A stretch of DNA of 64,000 nucleotides, taken from positions 13,516,001 to 13,580,000 of the forward strand of contig CM114272.1 in assembly GCA_050084515.1 (NCBI GenBank). The letters run 5' to 3'. Within the stretch, counting starts at the first letter, position 1; each line of letters starts with the position of its first letter. The stretch comes from Blasia pusilla (Eukaryota > Marchantiophyta > Marchantiopsida > Blasiales). The position numbers were made by a program, and so were the translations under genes. Below are positions 25,737 to 37,019 of this stretch, piece after piece. The notes under the pieces were generated by a model. The model was not told where the DNA came from and did not search any database. It saw only the letters and a list, made by a program, of their open reading frames with translations.

Positions 25737-27027
25737 GCAATTGGGTTCGGGATAACATACTTTCTCTCCGAATCAGCTGTCATCAATCGCTGGGAGTCAA
25801 CCATATCCCTCGCTTCCGCAATCTTTAGACAGCAGAACATCCCTCGCTTTCGAGATGACTGGAAAGGAACACCGGCGGCATACCGCGATGAGATTCTATC
25901 CGTTCTATCTAGCTAACGTTGACAACTTGAAAACCACACAACATGAGTGCTTCGCTTACACAGAACATTGTCTGCCCGTCCACAATTTCCAGCTTCCCAT
26001 TCCTCATTAGGATCAGGTTGGGGTCCAGACCACGAGGATGACTCGCTCAATGAAACTCCAATTGGAAGTCGGGGTTATTAGATCCGACACTTGCAGCAGG
26101 TTACTGGATGTGAGCTCGGTAGCTGGGTCCTCAAGGAGGATAATCGGTTTGAACTACGTAGTTCAACGAGTTTGAAGAGAAGTATGAATTCTACTCTCGT
26201 TGGGCTTCAAAACTTTGACTGGGATCCCAATCGGAGCTGCCGAATCCACACAAGTTCATCCAAGGTTTGGGTAGTTGTTCATGCCGGTGGGCTGTGCTGC
26301 AAATAGGCCATCTGAATCAGTCTCTCTACTCCACATTGGAATCTGTGCTTGCGCCTCAAGGAGTTTAAAGTTTAGACAATACGCTGAACAAGGAAGTGAT
26401 TGCAAGATTCAGTTTTTGCATCCGAGTATCCAAATCGACCAATTCGAGTACGACTTCCCTGTGTTGAAAGAAAGGGGGCAATTTAGGTGTGGAGTGGCTG
26501 GTAATTCTGCTCATCACGGTACACAACATTCATATTCAGGTTAAGACGATGCAGTACAGTCACTCAAACGATGTTCTTAGTGTAGAGTGAAACTTCAAGG
26601 AAACTTGGTTAATTCTAAGCTGCTTCGCTTGAGCAGCCCAAGTTCTCTGAAAATATCCACAATTCTGTTGGGGGTCCCACAAATCTTTAGCATAAAAGAG
26701 GGTAAATCTCCTCATTGTTCAATCCTAAAAGTATAGGACACTGCTGTCATCTTGACACTTGAAGTAAACTTCTCTACCAGCTCCAGTCTGTGCTTGAAAC
26801 GAAGTAGAGACATCTGATTTGGCACTCAGCGTTTGGTCTCACGCTTGCAGCTAAAACTAGGAAACGTAGGGGTCACCAACCACTTCTACAAGGAGTTCCA
26901 TGGGTAAATCTACAGTTGGGAACTTTGGCCCTGCCAATTTTTATTGATAGTACATGTCATGGATTCCATCCCGCGGAAACATAAATCCCTTTGCTTGACA
27001 ATATGTGCCTTAGCCAGAACATTTTGG
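25737..27027. other. intergenic region between the COG0212 and TPR-RING-LON genes
   Basis: This interval lies upstream of the COG0212 gene start and downstream of the TPR-RING-LON stop codon, both on the minus strand. It must hold the promoter of the first and the 3' end of the second. No further coding region or clear regulatory motif was recognised. Short ORFs at 26091-26544 have no recognisable domain. Confidence 0.5.
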
Positions 27028-30000
27028 TCATTGAACATTACATCCTTGACACTCACGCAACAGCTCCATCTCTCGTATTAGCCTCTGCAAAAAGTTAAGA
27101 TGTTCCAGTCAGGTGTTCTTCGCATGAGTTGCATGGACATTAGATTAGCATAGAATCTCCTAGTTAAGCACATAAGCAAGCCAGGTACACATGATGAACA
27201 AAAACTTGGGTTGCTAAAAATGAACAAGAACTTGGGCTGCTCAAGCGCAACCCAAGTTCATGAGTTAAAATCTTATGAGATTTAACCCAAGATATGAGTA
27301 AGAATCATATCTTCAAAAATCTCATAAGATGACTAGCATGAAAGGCAGGTTTCAACTATGAAAAAAGACTGGACTAATATTAAACCACAACTAGTTGCTA
27401 GTCCTTGCAGTTTGGCAAACAAACAGGTCAAACAGTTTGGATGAGAAAATCTTGAAGAGAGAAGAATTAAGTGAAGCAATCTCAGACAAGTGAAGAGCTA
27501 GACCTCTCTTGTGTCTGTTAGTCGCAAAAGTTGAAGCCTTTCTGATGGTCTTATGCCCAGAAGGTTTGCAATCTGCAACAAGTTATGAATACAACAGAGT
27601 TTTACTTCTCTAATGTCGAAGGAAAAGTAACTCGTCTGATACTGATTGAACAATCCCGCCAATCCAATGAATTTAAATCACACAATGAGATATACATCAC
27701 AGATTCAGATGATACAACTCAAGAGCATCTCAACAGGAAGCCACTAATGATCGAGTGAAGAGCACTTGTTCCAATAACACTACTGTCTTTTCTGGCCAGA
27801 CAATCTACAGCAGGTCCTGTTTCTTTTTTTTCTCCCGGGCTTTAAGCAAAAGCATGGTCATACCCAGAAGCTGAAAGTCTCAGCATTGCTTGAATCAGAC
27901 ATTTCTTCCACCCTATTGATCACATCAAGTCTTGCTTGTCGATCTGCATACAAACAAGTGGAGACCCAAAGTTTCACCTCTTCTACATCAGGGAGGAAAC
28001 AAGTCCAAGCAAGAAACCATATTCTCAACATAGCCCCACAAGCTGTGTTTGCACCTGGGCTAGGCCAATATAAGCAATCCTTTGCACGTATCTACTTTCC
28101 ATTCTAAAAAGTACAGTTATCACAAACAAAAATGATTCAAAGAGGAGATGGGCATATGATAGGTTTCTGGTGAAAACACTTCGTGTAGGCAATTTCTACC
28201 TTCTCTTGCTAGGTCTCTTGCGCCGGAGATCCAGCTCTTGGCTAGCTTGGCTGCATCTTTGACCAACGCCTTCATCTGAGTCCAACGTAAGGCAAACGTA
28301 GAGACCACCTCAGCTGGGGATATCACAATATCATTACCAACAATTATCAACCCTTGAGAAACTGTAAGTTATGTGAATAGCAGGCTATGATCGATACCTG
28401 CTCTTTCTCACTTGAACCATCTGGAGGAATAACATCCTCAATCCACTCCACTTGGGCAACCCAATATCTGAAAGCATTGGCGAGTGTTGGGACTGAGCAA
28501 AGATACTTTTCTAGAATTGAAAAAGTGCACTCCCTCCAGAGTCTCATCTCATCAAATCACTAATTTAGGCTTCAAATTCAATAATTTTGGGGTCAAGCTA
28601 GTCAAGTGAATCACAGGGATGTAAATAAGCTCATAGGAAGAGTATGTTCACGATCAGTAAAACCTGTTAAAAAATGTCCTGAAAAGACTATCACGAGCTT
28701 CCATCAACAACCCAGATATATTGAATAGAGATAAACTTTGTACCCATCCTGCTGCCAAGATTTGATTATGCTGAAACGCCGACGGCTTTCCACCTGTAAG
28801 GATACATGCCTTAAAACCTGTGAACAGTGAAGGCCAGCTGATACTTTGACACTTATGAGAGTTTTTTTCAAACTATTATTTATGCATACAGGGGCACGTT
28901 GAAGGTTGAGATGGGCCAGGATATATCAGACAAAGCCAAAACAGGTGACATGTCTGAGAATTCTTTTACACTTCAAGGAATTTCTTGTGGCCGGCTCCAC
29001 CCAGTCATGAAAGAGGGAATTCCCATGGTGGGTGTTTGATTGTAGACTTCTACCTGGCTTTTGGTTCTGCCCTCTTAAAAAAGAGCCTCTTTATTATCAT
29101 TATTCCTCTGGCACACCGCACAGTGGGGGAGACTTTTTTTTTGGTGAACAGAAGACCATTGTATTATGTGTGTGCAGACATTCTTCTAACACATATGCTG
29201 AACGCATCTTCAAATTGGAAGTTGGGCATCTATTTGATTACGCTGTGCACTACAAATCAACATCTCGTTAGACAAACAAAGAATCATAACACCTTCAAAT
29301 CCTTCCTTGAGCTGTTTTGTACTGACCTCTAAGTGGAAACGGCCGTCTGGTAAGGGCTGACACCTGCACAAGGAAAGTGCCTTATTTGAGTTACACGGAC
29401 TATCAAAAAACAACTTTCAAGCCAAGGATCTGAGAAGTTAGTTGGGACTTACTCGCAAATCTCCACCTCACAGGCAGTATCAGCAAACACACCTGTTTCT
29501 GAGTCAATTCCCACCTGTGCCACAGGAAATGACAGGTATTACACTAGGCAATTTGTCAGTCTTGCAAATCACCAAAATATATCCTCGTTAGTGAGTTAAA
29601 GTGCTCACCATGCCCATACGATGATTTCCTTCCATAATCCTTCGGACCTGTCAACAAATATATTAACTTTGGTAATCAGAAAATCCATACAACAAAAACA
29701 GAAGGATGTCCACCAGAAATCGACCATGCAAACCAGAAATCCATTCCGACATCCATATCACCTAACATATTGGACTCTGAGAGAATCATGAGTAAAATGA
29801 CAAGGTTACTACAATGAAAAGACTTCCCTACCATCAGCCTGTAATGTAGTTCAAATATGTTGAGCTTCATTTTCAAAGGAGGTAGAACTACATCCATCTC
29901 AAACAGTGGCAAGATCTCTTCCCCTCCCAGTATCAATTCATCCATCTCAGCCTTTCTCTCTTCGTATTCCTCGGGAAAGTTGCGCTGTATCAGATTTTTG

Positions 30001-33000
30001 AGAGTGACACTATCAAGGAGTCAAGGAAAGAAATAGTAAGAAACAGGACAGGTTGGATGGGATAGGATGAAGAAAATATGGCAATGAAAAAGAAAAATGT
30101 CGACATATAGAAAAGCATACCTGACTGGATATGATTTTGCGCTGATAAAAAGCACAGTCCTGCACATTGGGCATTTGTTCCCTGCATTACATTCATGAAT
30201 TAAGGGAATCAACCTACAATAGCAAAATAGAACCCCAGGTGGATTAACAAGGTTTCCTTCAGGCAGGTGTGGAGTCTGTATACAGTTGTTCAAAATCTGG
30301 AACTATGCAGACAAAGAAGATCCCCAAACATCACCCATTGCTGGGAGGAAATACAATGGCCAAAAGCCAAAGAGTATAAGAGAATACTATGTATGAAGGA
30401 AAGAAGGCAGCGTCTGGTCATGAGTATTCACCATGGTCCATAGCTTGGAGCAAGCAAGCTCGACAAAATGAATGGCCACAGGATGTGGTGAGAGGATTGT
30501 AGAGCAATTTGAGACAAAGACTGCAATCTAGCTCATCTGACAGCTGCAGTTTAGCATACTTCATTTTCTCTGACCTCCCGAACTGCCCCAATTGATCTCC
30601 AAACTCAGCATTTAAGGCTCGCAGGGCTGTCTGCAGAGCTTTGCTGTAATTCACCGGTGCATATGAATAAAGAATGATGATGAAACACATTGGAAAAACT
30701 CCTAAAGTAACTTTACAAGCCCTTCAACATCTTCAATTTCCTTTGAATGTTGTTGACAAGAAAGCATAACCTCGAGAGGTTTAACTTCCAGCATAATGTG
30801 TGTAATCTTAGCAGAAAAATACAAAACTTCACCTGAATGAGATAAGCACCTCACCTGCTCGGATCCAGCTGGAGACCATTTAGAAAACTATCCCTTCCCT
30901 CGTCATACTGCTCCAACTACACAGAACCAAAAAAAGGTCAACAACCAGAAAATTCCTGGGTAATTCCAATAATATGGAGTAATTAAATGCTTCCCTACAG
31001 TGCTGGTGTTGAGATTACTCGTGTGTTTCTGCCAAAAGTTTGCTCCTTGTAGCCAGTCATACTAACAGACATATGATCTTACATAGACAAAATAAGCATA
31101 AGAGAAAAGATACCAAGAGAAGGTCCTTATGGTGCATCACTTTCCCTTACTAGAACAAGTGCTTTGCCTTTGCGCAGGTGTGCCTTTGGCCAATCATTCT
31201 GTTGCTTCAGCAATTTTTCTGCATCCTTCAGGGCCAACTATCCAACCACTCCCACAATCAAGAGAACATGTCAGTTCACTCTGCTTAAGACCTCCCACTA
31301 GCAGTCTTCAAGCAATTTGAAACCAAATGATCATTACCTGTACCAGAGATGTGGGATCAAGACCATCGAGTACCCTCTCCTCAGAACAGTGAGCAGAAAT
31401 TCTGAGACGCTCACTTAACCTGTGATGGAAACAGAGTAATACTCAGGAAGGATGTCAATCCAAGGCAAAGGAATAGGGTCCTGACCCTCTGGATCAGGAC
31501 ATGTTTTCAATTAGTTTCATTTCGCTCCAAGATTTGAAACCTGCTCCAGACAAAAAGATGAAATTCTCCATGAAGGAAAAGCAGACAAGGAGAGAAGAAA
31601 CGACTCCATATTGACATATAAATGATTTGGGAGGTTTTCTGGTCGTGCTCAAGAGGGATATGACCCACTCAACGATAGTCTTAAAATCCAGTCATCAGTG
31701 ATCACTGTCTTGATCTGTATATAGATCATAGATTCTAAAGATGTCTGAGACATTCCCACTTGCCTGAATTCATGTGTATGAAGTCATCGAGACAGTAAGT
31801 TCCAGGACCAGCATATTCTGGATGTCCATGTTCGTACCATGAACATCTGGGAGAACTGCCCATTCAATCTCCTCGTCAAAGCAAATATGGGATTGTGGCC
31901 CACACAAAAGCAGCTTTCAAGGGAGGATTGGATAAAGGTGATTTGACCACAAAATGTGAACCGGTGGCAGCACTTCACACTTGGGCTGGCTATAATCACT
32001 GAGGCATGGCAAGTGAAGGTCATACTGTTACCAACTGCCTCGAGCTTGAAGAATGTACCTCCTCAATCAGAACTAGAAGGAAAACTTACAGACACTAAAG
32101 GTACTTGAACAAGTTGATGATCGATGGTTGAGAAAGAAAAGTAAGAAAAGCTGTTACCCATTCTCTTGCTTCTCTTTCTCTTATGTAAAGCATCCTCGGA
32201 TTTCAGCTCTTTCAAATGCAGGACCTAGCACCATTTCTATGCTCATCACCAAACTAGGATGAGAACTCGAGGAATCCGAGGGTTCAGCTTGAGTCGTGGT
32301 GATGTCCCCAGTGACTTCACACCCTTCAGAATACTGATGGAGAAAGTACCTGCAGTAAGCAGCGCAGCGATTGCTCAGCAGTAGAGCAGAATCGGTTGAT
32401 TGAGATCGTAATGCCCCTGAGTACACCTTTATCGCCTGCAGAGAGCACACATACAATTCAGAAACGGGCGTCGTCTCCTTGTGGGTCAAAATTTCCGATC
32501 AGACCACGGTTCACCCACTGGGGGAGATTGCCAAGTAGGAACTGGAAAATTCTTCACAACAGCCTAACACCTTGATACCCTCGCTGCTCACTCGATCAGT
32601 TTGTAACCCATCAGAAAATTTGGTCACGTTACACGGTTACAGTGAGCAATCTTCATTAACATCCTCCTTCACAATCGTCGACTACAGACCCTCTAATCGG
32701 AGAGTTCTGCCCAATAAGCAAATACCTCCAACCCACTCGCTTCTCACTCACTTAGTCTCCAACCCAGTCAGCGAAATTGACTGTTTTCCAGCGAGCAATC
32801 GTCGTCTACACCCTCATTCTACATTCTCAACTCGAGACCCACGAGTCATAAAGTTCTGCCCGATAAACTAATACCTCCAACCCAAAAAGCAAGATTTCCA
32901 GTGAGCGATTATCCTCGACACCTTCCTTCACAGTCCTCAACTCGCGACCCTGGAATCGGAAAGTTCTTTATACAAAAACTAGATACCTCCAACCCACTCG

Positions 33001-33443
33001 CAGCTCCCTTAAATCATCCGACCCAATCTGTAAAATTTGCCACTTCCCACTGAGCGATTGTCATGGACACCCTTCTTCACAGTCATCAACTCGAGGCCCT
33101 AGAGTCAGGAAGTTCTGCCCAATACCTCCAACCCCACAAGCAAAATTGATCAGTTTCCAGTGAGCAATTATTCTCCACACCCTCCTTCGGATTCCTCAAC
33201 TAGAGACACGAGAGTGAGAAAGTTCTGCCCAAAGTCCCACTCTCCCACTTTTTCAAAGGCCCAAGCAAACAGACAAACCCCCACTCAAAAGAGCGAGTAA
33301 GCTAACCCAACCTCCTCATATTTTCCAAGACGAAACATCTCGTTTCCGAGCTCCAGGTTCGGTTCTCCTTCCCGATCGTCCACATCATCGTTCCCCGCTT
33401 GCGTGGGAACACACTCCCCACCGCGCTGCTGCACTCGTGCCAT
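27028..33443 (-). CDS. TPR-RING-LON protein (LONRF-type probable E3 ubiquitin ligase), 17 exons
   Basis: Exons (minus): 33443-33312, 32435-32350, 31419-31338, 31237-31151, 30916-30855, 30643-30432, 30181-30121, 30009-29832, 29647-29609, 29514-29453, 29363-29327, 28793-28744, 28467-28398, 28308-28200, 27943-27864, 27572-27504, 27084-27028. Introns are GT-AG and phases close to 490 residues. Residues 30-150 are TPR-like ([50 protein letters not shown]). Residues 190-227 form a C3HC4 RING (C190, C193, C205, H207, C210, C213, C224, C227). Residues about 270-480 match the LON substrate-binding domain ([50 protein letters not shown]). There is no Lon ATPase or protease domain. RING proteins of this layout are taken to be ubiquitin ligases; the substrate is unknown. 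Intron 1 contains a minisatellite. Confidence 0.93.
32575..33240. repeat. minisatellite in intron 1 of the TPR-RING-LON gene
   Basis: About five diverged tandem copies of a 120-180-bp unit are visible. Each holds blocks such as AATACCTCCAACCCA, CCAGTGAGCAAT, CACACCCTCCTTC and GAAAGTTCTGCCCAATA in the same order. The array fills most of intron 1 (33311-32436). There is no coding sense on either strand. Confidence 0.75.
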
Positions 33444-34228
33444 AGTCCCCGAGCAGAAACACCCTCAGAATTTCAGAAAACCCCGCCACCGCCGCACAAC
33501 TGCCCTCGAAGTACCGACCCTCCTCTTGTCACTCGATTGAACTCCACATCAAGAACCCCATGCCTCACACCGACACGGCCTCCGCCATCATCATCACCGT
33601 CACTGTCCTCAGCAGCGGCGACGGAAGAAGAATTGTTTTAACATTCACACGAGCGGTTGCTTTGGCCGTAGAGCAATCGGACGGCATCTCCCGTGGGGAG
33701 AAAGCGGAGTGACGTTGGACTGAATCTTCCGCACCCCCATCCAGTCCGTCAGTGACTGACTGGTCACTGGATTGGATGAAAGGAGGCAAAGAGAGAAAGA
33801 CGGTAAATGGTGTAGAACGGATGGCATCGCTGGAAGACGACGCTTCGCTTCGGGATTCTTCGTTCCCGGGAATCAGGAGATACGTACGTGTTCACACGCA
33901 ATTTCTCTCATTTCTGTAGTGCTCTTTGATGTGCGCTTTTCCCGACAAACGGAGGAACCACTTGCTGATGCGGGCGACGCGACGTGGAGAATTCTCCACC
34001 TCCACCGGATGGTGACGACGATTACTGTTTTTGGATCCGTCCATTGTGTGGATGGATTTTATCATATTTCTTCTTCCTTTCATCAACTCGGCGTCGTATG
34101 AGTTCGTATGTGTTCGTAGGTGATCGTCATGACACGACATACATTCAATTGCTTTGATATTTTCAAAACGCTTTTCTTACTTCTTCTTAGGAGAATTCCA
34201 CTCTCTAATCCCTACTTCAATGATAAAC
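33444..34228. other. upstream region of the TPR-RING-LON gene
   Basis: This is the presumed promoter and 5' leader of the minus-strand TPR-RING-LON gene. It has a GC-richer part (33444-34000) and short overlapping ORFs on both strands without recognisable domains. No clear TATA box was seen at a suitable distance. Beyond about 34229 the retroelement fragment D begins. Confidence 0.4.
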
Positions 34229-35200
34229 CAAAACATCACGGTTTGTGACGTACTCCCCTCGGTTTCAGGATGTTCGCTCCATCATGTGGGTTTAGGATTT
34301 GATTGAGGGTCATGTCTATGCGCATGACACACATGTGACTAAAATTCCTATGGAGATGAGTGGTAGGAACATCATTCCGTGGAGGAGAGATGTTTTTGTG
34401 GGACTCGAGTGTGGAGCTTCGACGGTTGGCTGATGAGCACGTGTAGATGGCGTGGAATATGGCATTTGCACAAGAGTGTATTGGGTCAGAGGAACTTGAG
34501 GTATCTGGGAGTGATATGATATCACCCTTGGACACCACACCCATTGTGTGGCACATCCCAAAGGAGGGCATTCGAGGCCAGGATCTCTTTGGAGGGGTTA
34601 GCATTTGGTTGGCTATTGTTTTGCTGGCAAGAATGAGCATGCAACAATACTTGTAAGTGGAGCTTGATGAGATTGTGAGGCGCATCTCACTTCGACATGT
34701 GGCGCAATTACGCCTCCGTTTTCCCGACTTGTAATCTGCGTTGGCCGTAGAGGAGTACTAGAGTTCCTTATCAAGTTACATTTCTCTCTTGGGGGCACAA
34801 GACTTGGAATGGGTGGGGATTATTCATTTGATCATTTCAAGTTGGCCATATCGTGGCCAATCGAGTATTGGATGAGGTGTGGTTTAGATGACACATGGTT
34901 CAAGTTATTTTGGGAGATGATGAGGATCTTGCGACACTTGCAAGAACCTCAATCCAATTCTCCAACTTATGTTATGGAGAACATAGGGGCGGATTGCAAT
35001 CTCAAAAGGCAACATATTTGTCACGTCTTTTAGAATGGATCGGCAAATCTAGTAGAGCGTCTTTGGAGATATTGGGAGACAACCTCAGGAGGTCCAGGAT
35101 GACCTGCTGAGGCCACGTGTAACTTGCGAGGGTACGTTTTTCCCTTTGTTTTGGATCTTTTGGAGCCATATTGAGGAACTTACTATTTTGGGTAAGTTAC
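34229..35200 (+). pseudogene. fragment D: methyltransferase of the gypsy family, plus strand
   Basis: The start matches the end of the protease domain (PLGFRMF, compare PMGFRMD in element A) and the linker (VELRRLADEHV, then a TAG at 34444-34446, where element A reads Gln). The methyltransferase follows: TPIVWHIPKEGIRGQDLFGG (motif I region), VELDEIVRRISLRH, GAQDLEWVG, then motif IV as SSWPYRG where the catalytic Cys codon has become Tyr (TAT, 34849-34851), and PTYVMENI (motif VI). Similarity fades after about 35110. With stops and a lost catalytic cysteine this fragment is inactive. It is a third independent copy of the retroelement methyltransferase in this window. Confidence 0.82.
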
Positions 35201-35344
35201 TACTTTTAGTATAGTTGACTTTCCAATTTTGGAAGGGGCTCTTGATCCGTTACAGCAGGTTAAGAGCCAAGGAGATGACATGCGAGCATAGGTTATCAAG
35301 GAGAGAGCTTGGGGGAGGGAAGGGGGTATTCCTCTGAGAGACTG

Positions 35345-36259
35345 TACTCATTAAGTAGTGTCTGTCGTAGCCTTGCGACCATAGACCCCGCGCCCTGGTT
35401 GGACGGTGCTTGAGACTCGGATGGGTGTAGAGAGAGAAGCAAGTGAAGAAGGTACCATATGAGAGGAGAGAGACACTCTCATATAGTGTGAGTGCTGACC
35501 AAACAACGTGTTTGTGCGGAGCTTCCAAGTGTCAACCAAGAAACTCTTCACCACACCATCTACTTTACCTGATTGGGATCCCCAACAGACATTACTTACC
35601 AAAGGCAAAGTAGCTTTGGGCAATGAATCCACCCTACTGAATGTGTTGAACAGTTCTGGTGCTACCAGCTTAGCATTATCAGCATATGATCTTGCTCTGT
35701 GAAATGTGAATTTTGCGCAGGAGACCAAGTAATGACTAGAGGTTTCATCCCCATTGTCACACAAGGCGGAAGAGTTTAGTTGTGTTCCCATCCTGCTTTT
35801 CTTATGGTTCAAGGGGATTGCCCCCGTTCTGAACTTGAACTTGAGCCGGGTTCCCAAGCAAGGGGTTCCCTGAAAATAGTTCTTCAGTTCTGCCTTCTCG
35901 GGATATACCGTCAAGAGAGAGAGGTCAAACATTTTCATGGCTTCCTCCATGTTGTTTTGCTTTGAGTGTTTGCCCATTGCTTTGGTTATGGTATCCACGA
36001 ATGCTTTCTCATCTTGCTCCCACAATTCAGGCCCTACTGGGAGCTTGGAAGCTTGCACAATCTCTTGAACCTTTTTCGTCCAAGATTTGGCCTGCTTTAC
36101 GGGTCTTCTTTGGGTCCAGGTTTTCCCCATCACCTCTTTAGGATAGCGATGGGGGTCCATTGTCTCTAGCTGCCTCCGCCATTTCAACTTGGCAATGTCA
36201 CATCTATCCTCCAAGGGTTCCAGACCTAGTTCTGATCTCACACCAACTCGGGCTGTTCG
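35345..36259 (-). pseudogene. LINE copy 2, 3' part
   Basis: An open frame (minus, 36257-35351) encodes the LINE ORF2 C-terminus: [20 protein letters not shown], a basic segment, and the Cys-rich motif [17 protein letters not shown], where the first cysteine reads Ser. It then runs to the tail segment [13 protein letters not shown]. The plus-orientation 3' end is GTACTCATTAAGTAGTG near 35343, as in the intron copies. The frame is cut at 36259 by element A and resumes at 49022-49265. Copy 1, which has no such insertion, shows that the two halves were once continuous. Confidence 0.85.
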
Positions 36260-36838
36260 TGTCGTGCGAATCCACATCGTCATACAACATACATCGCTGA
36301 CATACCATACTCACATACATACATAACATAGACGAGAGCATACACAAACACAAGTGTACCACAACTGAAATCCGTGAAAGACCTACTGTCATAAAACACC
36401 TATAGAATCACATACAATCAAGCCAAACCCACTCCACAATGGGAGAATCCAGGTCGAAGCTTGGGGGAACCACCATAGCCAAGAGCTCTACTCACTACCA
36501 AGGCTAACTCCCAACGCAACAGGCTCAACTCAAAGAACTAACTGTTCTTTGAGTGCACTCCATACTATATCCTCCAACCTAAGAGCGGGCCCTACTAGAA
36601 AAGTCACCCTCAACTGAGTAACCCTAATCCTATGTATGAAACCGCATCTCTACCTAGACACTACGGCCCTACATAAGGTATGGCCTCTACTAGCACACTA
36701 TACACTACGACATAATCCGTATGATCATGATAGTTGTCGTACGAATCCACATCGTCATACAACATACATCGGTGGCATACCATACTCACATACATACATA
36801 ACATAGACGAGAGCATACACAAACATAAGTGTACCACA
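36260..36838 (-). repeat. left (3') terminal repeat region of element A, X-L-X' structure
   Basis: Three blocks are present: X (36260-36363, 104 bp), L (36364-36734) and X' (36735-36838, 104 bp). X and X' are near-identical direct repeats; on the minus strand both begin TGTGGTACAC and end ACGACA. X' directly follows the polypurine tract, as a 3' LTR should. L is repeated at the other end of the element (48654-49021), but X is not. The outer edge of X meets the target-site repeat. Confidence 0.75.
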
Positions 36839-36858
36839 ACTCGCCCCCCTAACTGGCG
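36839..36858 (-). other. polypurine tract of element A
   Basis: On the minus strand GTTAGGGGGGCGAGT lies immediately before the TGTGGTACAC start of the X' repeat. This is the position and composition expected for the plus-strand primer of a Ty3/gypsy element. A related tract is found at the equivalent place in element C near 2615-2645. Confidence 0.6.
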
Positions 36859-37019
36859 GTTAGGTCCCTCTAACTCCCACGTAGCCTTATACATCTACTA
36901 CATGCTATACACCTTCTTGGGTGCACGAATATGAAGGCCGGGTGCTAGGTTGCCCCATTGTTAGTCGCCTATCTCAGTAATCCATATCACGCAAAGAAAG
37001 ATCAAGTCATCTACCTCTC

